A stretch of 11,420 bases of DNA. Origin: Elusimicrobiota bacterium. Lineage in GTDB: Bacteria > Elusimicrobiota > Elusimicrobia > UBA1565 > UBA9628. Within the stretch, counting starts at the first letter, position 1; the number at the start of each line of letters is the position of its first letter. Shown piece by piece: positions 6,294 to 11,420 of the stretch. The stretch lies in assembly GCA_028717525.1 (NCBI GenBank), contig JAQUNT010000028.1, positions 1 through 11,420 on the forward strand, in the 5' to 3' direction. The position numbers and the translations under genes were made by a program. Under the pieces are notes generated by a model. That model was not told where the DNA came from, searched no databases, and saw only the letters and a list, made by a program, of their open reading frames with translations.

Positions 6294-7577
6294 CTACAGG
6301 TCCAGCGCCTCCCCCATCCCGCGCGCCCGCGCCGCGGCCCGGAGCGTCTTCAGGAACACCGAGCGCAGGGCGTCCGAGGCCAGGGCCCTCTGGGCCGGGC
6401 CCAGCCGCAGGAAGCCGCCCACGAAGCCGCGCAGGAACGCGTGGGTGAGGCGCCGGGGGTCGTCGAAGAGCTGGTTCTGTAGGGTGCCTTTCTCCAGGCT
6501 CTGCAGGATGACCTTCTCGAAGATGGTCTCCGGAGGGATGACCCTCCGGGCGCGGCGTTCGAGCCGGAGGGCCCGGCGGGCGCACTTGAGCACGCAGACT
6601 CCGCAGCCCAGGCAGGACTCCGCGTCCACGCGGGCGCGTCCGTCCTCGAGCCGGACGGCGTTGACCGGGCAGAGCTTGGCGCAGAGCCCGCAGCCGGCGC
6701 AGGCCCCGCCGGCGCTGCGCGCCACGAAGCCGGAGGTCACCACGGCGTTGGCATAGCCGTGGCGGTTGATGCCCTCCAGGGCCGAGCAGCAGCACTTGCA
6801 GCAGTGGCAGACGTAGGAGATCCCGCGCTGCACGTTGTCCGCGCACAGGACCAGGCCGAGCTCGCGCGAGGCGGCGAAGAGCTCGCGCATCTCGCTCTGG
6901 TCCACCTCCCGGGCCAGGCCGTGGCGGATGAGATAGTCCGCGGCGAAGCCGAACGCGGTGCACGTCTCCAGGGGCGCCGCGCAGATCTTGGCTCCCAGGT
7001 GGAGCTTCTCGTGCCGGCAGGCGCAGATGCCCACGGCGCAGCGCGTCGCCCGCGAGATGAAGGAGGACGCCCTCTCGTAGTCCAGGACCTCCAGGCTCCC
7101 GTCCGCGGGCAGGGCCTCCTCCCGGGGCACGGCGCGCAGGATGGAGACCTTCTCGCCGCGGCCGAAGTTGGCGGCCCAGAACGACCCGTCGTCCATGTAG
7201 TCGCGGAAGAGCCGGGCCCAGGCGCGGGTGTCGAGGGCGCCGCGCGTCCGCATCATCGTGAACTCGAATATCCCTATGACGAAAGGCGAGGGCGCGTAGC
7301 AGTACCTGTCCGCGGCCCAGAGGTCGAGCACCAGGCCCTTGGCGGCCAGCCCTTCCAGGAGCTCCTCCAGCCGGGGCCGCGGCAGCCGGACGGCCTCCTC
7401 CAGCCGCGCCAAGTCGGAGAGCCCGTAAGGCATCCGGACCACCAGGTCCGCCTCGGCCTCGGTGTAGAGCGCTTTGAGGATGGAGTGGAAGGCCTGGTTG
7501 AAAGGCACGCGGCAGCCCATGCCGTCGATCTTGCCGCCCAGCCGGCGGTAGAGGTCCTTGGCCGCGAAGTGCCCCAT
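6294..7577 (-). CDS. Cysteine-rich 2[4Fe-4S] ferredoxin-like protein with winged-helix-like N-terminus
   Basis: The 427-residue protein carries two ferredoxin clusters near its C-terminal third: Cys293, 296, 299, 303 (CAGCGLCAKLCP) and Cys322, 325, 328, 332 (CLGCGVCVLKC). Before them is a dense CHCCKCCC block at 257-264. A further Cys/His set follows CAVGICACRHEK (Cys180, 185, 187) with Cys199 and Cys206, which could hold another metal or Fe-S centre. Residues about 52-86 look like a winged-helix segment (LARLEEAVRLPRPRLEELL). There is no signal peptide, so it is probably a cytoplasmic electron-transfer or redox-sensing protein. I recognise the architecture as an uncharacterised Fe-S protein family but know no assigned reaction. 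ATG 7577 starts 6 bp after the permease stop, so co-translation is likely; the Shine-Dalgarno is weak. The last 80 residues, after the clusters, are helical and Arg/Leu-rich. Confidence 0.82.
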   Translation of the reverse strand: MGHFAAKDLYRRLGGKIDGMGCRVPFNQAFHSILKALYTEAEADLVVRMPYGLSDLARLEEAVRLPRPRLEELLEGLAAKGLVLDLWAADRYCYAPSPFVIGIFEFTMMRTRGALDTRAWARLFRDYMDDGSFWAANFGRGEKVSILRAVPREEALPADGSLEVLDYERASSFISRATRCAVGICACRHEKLHLGAKICAAPLETCTAFGFAADYLIRHGLAREVDQSEMRELFAASRELGLVLCADNVQRGISYVCHCCKCCCSALEGINRHGYANAVVTSGFVARSAGGACAGCGLCAKLCPVNAVRLEDGRARVDAESCLGCGVCVLKCARRALRLERRARRVIPPETIFEKVILQSLEKGTLQNQLFDDPRRLTHAFLRGFVGGFLRLGPAQRALASDALRSVFLKTLRAAARARGMGEALDL

Positions 7578-7583
7578 CGCGGC

Positions 7584-9077
7584 TCAGCCCGGGTGCGGCA
7601 GGTGCGCCTGGCGCAGCACGGACTTCTTGGAGCCGTAGAGGGCGTAGATGACCAGGCCGACCGCCAGCCAGGCCCCGAAGCGGATCCAGTTCGTCGGGCC
7701 CAGGCCCAGCATCAGGTAGAGGCAGAAGGCGACGCCCAGCAGGGGCAGGACCGGGCCGCCGGGCAGGCGGAAGGGCCGGAGGCGGCGCGGTTCCCGGGCG
7801 CGCAGGATGAGGACGCCGACGCACACCAGGACGAAGGCGAAGAGCGTGCCGATGTTGCAGAGGTTGGCCATCTCGTCGAGGTTGCAGAACGCCGAGAGCA
7901 CGCCCACCGCGACCCCGGTCCAGATGGTGGTCACGTGCGGGGTCTTGAAGCGGGGGTGCACCTTGGCGAAATAGGACGGCAGGAGCCCGTCGCGGCTCAT
8001 GGCGAAGAAGATGCGCGGCTGGCCCATCTGGAAGACCAGCAGGACCGCGGTGTTGGCCACCACGGCCCCCAAGGCGATGAGGCCGACCAGCCAGGACGGG
8101 GCGTTGTTGTAAGCGAGCCCCGCGACCAGGGGCTCGGCGATGCCCTGGCGCAGCTCGGAGAAGGGGATCATCCCGGTCAGGGCCACGGTGACCAGGATGT
8201 AGATGACGGTGCAGGCGGCCAAGGACCCGATGATGCCGATGGGCATGTCGCGCTTCGGGTCCTTGGTCTCCTCGGCCACGGTGGAGACGGCGTCGAAGCC
8301 GATGTAGGCGAAGAAGACCGTGGCCGCGCCGACCTGGATGCCCTTCCAGCCGCCGGGCGCGAAGGGGACCCAGTTCTCCTTGCGGAAGTAGCAGAAGCCC
8401 GCGGCCACGAAGACGGCCAGGATGGCCAGCTTGAACAGGACCATGGCCGAGTTGAAGCGGGCGCTCTCTTTGACGCCGACGACCAGGATGACGGTCAGGG
8501 CCGCGACGATGGCCACGGCGGGCAGGTTGAAGACGATGGGCAGGCCGAAGAGGTGCGGGACCGCGGCCAAGTCCAGGCCGCGCTGGACGAAGGTCCGGTA
8601 GTCCAGGCTCAGCCAGACCGGCACTTGGATCCCGGCGGCGCTCTTGAGCAGGCTGCAGAAATAGCCCGACCAGGAGATGGCCACGGCCACGTTGCCGATG
8701 GCGTATTCCAGGATGAGGTCCCAGCCGATGATCCAGGCCGTCAGCTCGCCCATGGTGGCGTAGGAGTAGGTGTAGGCGCTGCCCGAGATGGGCACCATGG
8801 CCGCCAGCTCCGCGTAGCACAGGGCCGTGAACCCGCAGGCCACCGCGGTCAGGATGAAGGAGACGATCAAGGCGGGCCCGGCGGGGTGTCCGCTGGAGGC
8901 GCCCACCGCGGCCTCGCCCACCATGGCGAAGATGCCCGCGCCGATGACCGCGCCGATGCCGATCATGGTGACGTCGAGCGGGCCCAGCACGCGGGCCAGC
9001 TTGTGGCCGCGGGTCTCCGACTCGTGGATGAGGCTGTCGACGGACTTGGTGCGCCAGAGGCCCCGCCAGCGCGTCAT
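7584..9077 (-). CDS. APC-superfamily amino-acid permease (CAT-like)
   Basis: The 497-residue inner-membrane protein has about twelve hydrophobic segments. The APC hallmark GAVIGAGIF lies at residues 42-50 in the first, unwound helix that binds the substrate amino group and carboxylate. FAYIGFDAVSTVAEETKDP (about 257-275) is typical of the cationic amino acid transporter (CAT) branch. The cytoplasmic N-terminus (VDSLIHESE, then LARVLGPLDVTMIGIGA) and the C-terminal helices (NIGTLFAFVLVCVGVLILR) also fit this branch and its bacterial relatives. Length is normal for bacterial members. The substrate is probably an amino acid or amine with proton coupling, but specificity cannot be fixed. Its ATG overlaps the preceding isomerase-like gene's stop in an ATGA arrangement, implying translational coupling. 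It is followed after 6 bp by the Fe-S protein gene. Confidence 0.93.
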   Translation of the reverse strand: MTRWRGLWRTKSVDSLIHESETRGHKLARVLGPLDVTMIGIGAVIGAGIFAMVGEAAVGASSGHPAGPALIVSFILTAVACGFTALCYAELAAMVPISGSAYTYSYATMGELTAWIIGWDLILEYAIGNVAVAISWSGYFCSLLKSAAGIQVPVWLSLDYRTFVQRGLDLAAVPHLFGLPIVFNLPAVAIVAALTVILVVGVKESARFNSAMVLFKLAILAVFVAAGFCYFRKENWVPFAPGGWKGIQVGAATVFFAYIGFDAVSTVAEETKDPKRDMPIGIIGSLAACTVIYILVTVALTGMIPFSELRQGIAEPLVAGLAYNNAPSWLVGLIALGAVVANTAVLLVFQMGQPRIFFAMSRDGLLPSYFAKVHPRFKTPHVTTIWTGVAVGVLSAFCNLDEMANLCNIGTLFAFVLVCVGVLILRAREPRRLRPFRLPGGPVLPLLGVAFCLYLMLGLGPTNWIRFGAWLAVGLVIYALYGSKKSVLRQAHLPHPG

Positions 9078-10393
9078 GCGCCGCAGTCCCCGCGCGGAGC
9101 CGGTATGCCCACCAGCAGCAGGGAAGCCGGCGCGGCCGCGGACACGGTGCAGCCCTGCGGCAGGTCCGCCGGCAGGAAGGCCGCGGCCGCAGGGGCCAGC
9201 CGCCAGGACCGGCCCAGGGACTCCAGGCGGATCCCGCCGGAGAGCACCACGAGATGCTGGAAGGTCCGCGCCGCGGGCACGGTGGCGCGGCCCCCTTCGC
9301 CCAGGTCCAGGCGCCGGACCGTGAAGAAGGGCCAGAGGGCCGGCCGGTCCAGGAGCTCCCAGAGCCGGCAGCGCCGGGCCCCCGCGCCGGGGTCCAGGGC
9401 CTGGGCCCGGCAGCGGATGCTGGAGACGGTGGTGACCGAGAAATCGATGCCTTCCATCAGGCGCCGCAGGGAGGCGTCGGTCAGGCCTAGAGCGGGATGT
9501 CCCTTGCGGAAGCGCGCGCCCTTCATCCAGACGAAGGGGGTGAAGAAGTCGGCCACGCTGCGGGTGCAGTCCGAGCTCTGCTGGACCTCGGCCAGGCGCA
9601 GCTTTCCGTCGCCGGGCAGGCTCATCCAGACCTCGCTCTTGGGGGCCGCGTCGGCGCAGAGGCGCTGACGGGCCTGGCGGAGCTTCTTGACCGCGCGGCC
9701 GCCCCCGGCCAGGATGAACTCCTGGAGCGCTTCCTGCGTGGGGTCCTGGGGATGGAACTGCAGGGACAATCCGAAAAGGGCGTGCAGGAGCCCGGCCTTG
9801 ATCATCAGGAGATTCCCCGTCTCCTTGCGCAGGTCCACCTCGTTGAGCACCCGGACCATGCGCTGGTGGCTGCGGCGCAGGTCCTCGGCCAGCCGGGACA
9901 TGTCCTCGCGGTCCAGCCGGCAGTAGCGGCCCATGGCCCGGACGAAGCGGCGGTCGCGGGCAGGCGCCGCCTCCCAGCCGGCCAGGGCTTGGTCCGTGGC
10001 CCAGCCTTCGTAGACCCTCTCGAAGCCGTGGAAGGCGCGCTCGTCGGGAAGCCGCAGGCCGCGGCGCAGGGCCGCCAGCAGGTCCTGCTCCCGGCAGATC
10101 CAGGATAGGAACTCCTGGGGCCGCACCAAGGTCGAGAAGCCGATATGGGCGATGGGGGGGAAATCCGTGCGGATGAATTTCGCGAAGACGGGCAGGTCGG
10201 GGCCGAAGAGGCGGCGCGACCAGGAGCCCAGCAGCTGAGGCCTGCGGCGCAGGGCCTGGGCCAAAGACCGCTTCTTGGAGAGCATGGCCGGGAACTCGGG
10301 CCGGGTCGAATTGAGCCAGAGCTCCTCGCCCCAGGCCTTGATGGCGCGGCGGGAGATCAGCCGCAGGGGCGCGACGGCTCGCGGGTCGGGCAT
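9074..10393 (-). CDS. Divergent class I mannose-6-phosphate isomerase-like cupin protein
   Basis: The 439-residue protein resembles type I phosphomannose isomerases in several places. Near the N-terminus are KAWGEELWL and FGPDLPVFAKFI (63-74). Later come SLQFHP (Gln212, His214, matching the metal-ligand motif SIQVHP), PKSEVW (Glu254, matching the KTEMW ligand motif) and EVQQSSDCTRSVADF (269-283, matching EvQQnSDtTYR). The C-terminal 75 residues form a cupin-like half (FQHLVVLSGGIRLESLG...AFLPADLPQG). True PMIs interconvert mannose-6-phosphate and fructose-6-phosphate with zinc. Here KFI is followed by PPIAHIGF rather than SIQVHP, about 110 mostly helical residues are inserted, and an AGLLHAL motif precedes the Q/H pair instead of following it. 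The enzyme role is therefore inferred only. Length is in the normal range. The ATG has no Shine-Dalgarno but a TAACAT box 7 nt upstream. It heads the minus-strand run and overlaps the permease by 4 bp. Confidence 0.65.
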   Translation of the reverse strand: MPDPRAVAPLRLISRRAIKAWGEELWLNSTRPEFPAMLSKKRSLAQALRRRPQLLGSWSRRLFGPDLPVFAKFIRTDFPPIAHIGFSTLVRPQEFLSWICREQDLLAALRRGLRLPDERAFHGFERVYEGWATDQALAGWEAAPARDRRFVRAMGRYCRLDREDMSRLAEDLRRSHQRMVRVLNEVDLRKETGNLLMIKAGLLHALFGLSLQFHPQDPTQEALQEFILAGGGRAVKKLRQARQRLCADAAPKSEVWMSLPGDGKLRLAEVQQSSDCTRSVADFFTPFVWMKGARFRKGHPALGLTDASLRRLMEGIDFSVTTVSSIRCRAQALDPGAGARRCRLWELLDRPALWPFFTVRRLDLGEGGRATVPAARTFQHLVVLSGGIRLESLGRSWRLAPAAAAFLPADLPQGCTVSAAAPASLLLVGIPAPRGDCGA

Positions 10394-10400
10394 GGATTCA

Positions 10401-10406
10401 ATGTTA
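10401..10406 (-). promoter_or_regulatory. Candidate -10 box (TAACAT) for the isomerase-like gene and its operon
   Basis: On the minus strand TAACAT ends 7 nt before ATG 10393 (spacer TGAATCC), inside the most AT-rich stretch of the window. There is no Shine-Dalgarno before the ATG and no obvious -35 hexamer at 16-18 bp. The spacing predicts transcription starting at or next to the A of the ATG. Confidence 0.4.
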
Positions 10407-10426
10407 TCAAAAAGCTTTCGGCCTTT

Positions 10427-10435
10427 TGCTAGGAT
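10427..10435 (+). promoter_or_regulatory. Candidate extended -10 promoter (TGCTAGGAT) for the RsmI-like gene
   Basis: TGC followed by TAGGAT matches an extended -10 element (TGnTANNNT) on the + strand. Transcription would start around 10442, giving a leader of some 20 nt before ATG 10465. It stands back to back with the minus-strand -10 box at 10401-10406. No consensus -35 is seen, which an extended -10 can tolerate. Confidence 0.35.
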
Positions 10436-10464
10436 GTCTTACGGGAGCCCGCCGAGCCGAGGCC

Positions 10465-11388
10465 ATGAGCGCAGAGGGGATGCTGTTCGACCGGAGCCTG
10501 CCCGGCCGGCTCATCAGGCCGCTGCGGGCCGGCTCGGCCCTGCCGGGGGGAGGTCGCCTCCAGGGCGCCCGGCTGTCGGAGGACGGGCAGAGGCTGATCT
10601 ACCGGCTCTCCCCCGGGGGCCTGGAACTCGTCGTCCAGAAGCCCGCCGATTCCCAGCCCAGCCTGGCTCGGACCCGCCATTTCAGCATCTGGCTGCGCGG
10701 CGCTGCGCCGGGGCCGCTGCCCCCGGGCCGGGAGGCTCTCGTCAAGGCCGTGGTCGCGCTCATCCGCAGGAATGACACCGCCTCGGTCAAGCCTTGGGCG
10801 GACCCCGCGCCCCGCGCCCGGCCGACGGCGAGCCTCTATCTGGTCCCCGGCCATCTGGGAGACCCCGACGACATCGGCGTGCGCTCGCTGAAGGTCCTCC
10901 AGGAGGTCAGGAATATCTTCGTCGAGAAGTGCAACGCCCCTGTGGTGGCCGAGATCCTGGTCCGGCACGGGATGAGGCCCGCGGACAAGCGCATCGTCCC
11001 CGTTGAGTACGGCCCGCGGGCCCGCGGCGCCCTGCTGCGTCGGCTCCGGGCCGTCGCCGCGCGGGACGAGGATATGTGCCTCTTCGGCGCCTGCGAGGGG
11101 ACCCCCACCTTCTGCGACCCGGGCAAGGACCTCATCCGCGAGGCGGCCCGCCCGCGCGGGCGGGTCCGCATACGCAGCTTGGGCGGGGCCTCGGCCCTGG
11201 CCACGGCGCTCATGCGCGTGGAGGAACCGGTCGACCGCTTCATGTTCTACGGCGTGGTCGGCCGGCCGGCGGTGCTGGAGTCGCTGCGGCCGTGCCTGGT
11301 CCAGGCCTTGCGCTTCGGCTTGGCGGCCGGCTTCTTAGTCACGCCCAGATTCGCCGCGGCGCGGCTGGGCCGGCTGGATCGTGACTGA
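10465..11388 (+). CDS. RsmI-like (tetrapyrrole-methylase fold) protein with novel N-terminal module
   Basis: With ATG 10465 the product has 307 residues. From about residue 123 it resembles the SAM-dependent TP-methylase fold of RsmI, the 16S rRNA C1402 2'-O-methyltransferase: LYLVPGHLGDPDDIGVRSLKVL (124-145) parallels LYLVATPIGNLEDITLRAL, GACEGTPTFCDPG (208-220) parallels SDAGTPGISDPG, then GGASALATAL and FMFYGVVGRP. The C-terminal half expected in RsmI is short: the protein ends about 185 residues after the fold begins, against about 280. The first 120 residues (RLIYRLSPGGLELVVQKP, ARTRHFSIWLRG, ALIRRND) form a module I do not recognise. It is probably a methyltransferase relative with a different substrate, not true RsmI. 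The start is uncertain: GAGG lies only 2 nt before ATG 10465, ATG 10480 has AGAGGGG immediately before it, and TTG 10426 would place the promoter inside the gene. The 3' end overlaps the next frame by 8 bp. Confidence 0.65.
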   Translation: MSAEGMLFDRSLPGRLIRPLRAGSALPGGGRLQGARLSEDGQRLIYRLSPGGLELVVQKPADSQPSLARTRHFSIWLRGAAPGPLPPGREALVKAVVALIRRNDTASVKPWADPAPRARPTASLYLVPGHLGDPDDIGVRSLKVLQEVRNIFVEKCNAPVVAEILVRHGMRPADKRIVPVEYGPRARGALLRRLRAVAARDEDMCLFGACEGTPTFCDPGKDLIREAARPRGRVRIRSLGGASALATALMRVEEPVDRFMFYGVVGRPAVLESLRPCLVQALRFGLAAGFLVTPRFAAARLGRLDRD

Positions 11389-11420
11389 CGTGGCCTGCTT
11401 CGGTGGAGCTTCCTGCTCTG
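11381..11420 (+). CDS. Possible start of a further gene, cut off by the window
   Basis: A GTG at 11381 opens a frame reading VTDVACFGGASCS to the window edge. It overlaps the previous stop in GTGACTGA, a typical tight coupling. Only 13 residues are visible. The CFGGASCS start would fit the N-terminus of a radical SAM or other Cys-cluster protein, but this is a guess from very little sequence. GTG 11390 is an alternative start in the same frame. Confidence 0.3.
   Translation, partial: MTDVACFGGASCS

Noticed and set aside
3694..8820. Open minus-strand frame of about 1,700 codons
   Set aside because: Only its last 130 codons (from ATG 4086) are a real gene, the response regulator. The rest runs in another frame through the kinase, Fe-S and permease genes, which have clear domain motifs. 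The translation there is low-complexity Arg/Pro/Gly/Ala, typical of GC-rich shadow frames.
6759..9668. Plus-strand open frame of 969 codons opposite the permease and Fe-S genes
   Set aside because: Composition is dominated by Gly, Asp, Ala, His, Gln and Arg without any domain pattern. It is antisense to well-supported genes and has no ribosome-binding signal; a GC artefact.
10426..10428. TTG start for the RsmI-like gene
   Set aside because: It has no ribosome-binding site, adds 13 non-conserved residues and would place the extended -10 element inside the coding region.
1..11420. Defence island, CRISPR array, prophage or insertion sequence
   Set aside because: No repeat-spacer pattern, transposase, integrase, terminal inverted repeats, nuclease-helicase pair or tRNA-linked attachment site was seen on either strand.

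Overview
The window is very GC-rich, densely coding bacterial DNA in which every stretch over about 100 bases is part of a gene. No tRNA, rRNA, CRISPR array, transposase or phage gene was seen, so it reads as ordinary chromosome rather than a mobile island. The gene content (secreted zinc carboxypeptidase, Fe-S flavoproteins, soluble hybrid-sensor histidine kinase, uncharacterised Fe-S proteins) suggests an anaerobic or facultative, uncultivated high-GC bacterium. Elusimicrobiota, Myxococcota or Desulfobacterota-like lineages would all fit; this is inference and nothing here fixes the phylum.

Layout. On the + strand: the 3' end of an M14 zinc carboxypeptidase (1-519), a two-[4Fe-4S] ferredoxin-nitroreductase fusion (566-1438), and a signal-peptide-bearing protein with a JAMM-type metalloprotease motif (1524-2624). 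Its 3' end overlaps by 23 bp the last gene of a six-gene minus-strand run. Reading that run in its transcription direction (10393 down to 2602): a divergent class I mannose-6-phosphate-isomerase-like protein, an APC-family amino-acid permease, a cysteine-rich Fe-S protein, a soluble histidine kinase (degenerate GGDEF-GAF-PAS-HisKA-HATPase), a CheY-like single-domain response regulator, and a ten-helix membrane protein with an internal duplication. Spacings are tight: a 4-bp ATGA overlap, 6 bp, 42 bp, a 13-bp overlap, and 0 bp. Divergent from it, on the + strand (10465-11388), is an RsmI-like tetrapyrrole-methylase-fold protein with an extra N-terminal module. It overlaps by 8 bp a further reading frame that runs off the window.

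How the genes may work together. The kinase and regulator clearly form one two-component signalling pair with no DNA-binding output. The following membrane protein has its ribosome-binding site inside the regulator gene and is presumably co-expressed. The 42-bp gap before the kinase holds a weak terminator-like hairpin and a -10-like box, so the run may be two transcription units (isomerase-permease-FeS, and kinase-regulator-membrane protein). A shared pathway for the first three genes is not evident from sequence.

The most notable points are: TANNNT boxes 6-7 nt ahead of three starts that lack Shine-Dalgarno sequences (candidate leaderless transcripts); the secreted JAMM-like enzyme; the isomerase-like protein whose metal-site motifs appear out of their usual order; the CHCCKCCC-containing Fe-S protein; and the truncated, N-terminally extended RsmI-like protein. 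I do not see a clearly new multi-gene defence or metabolic system.
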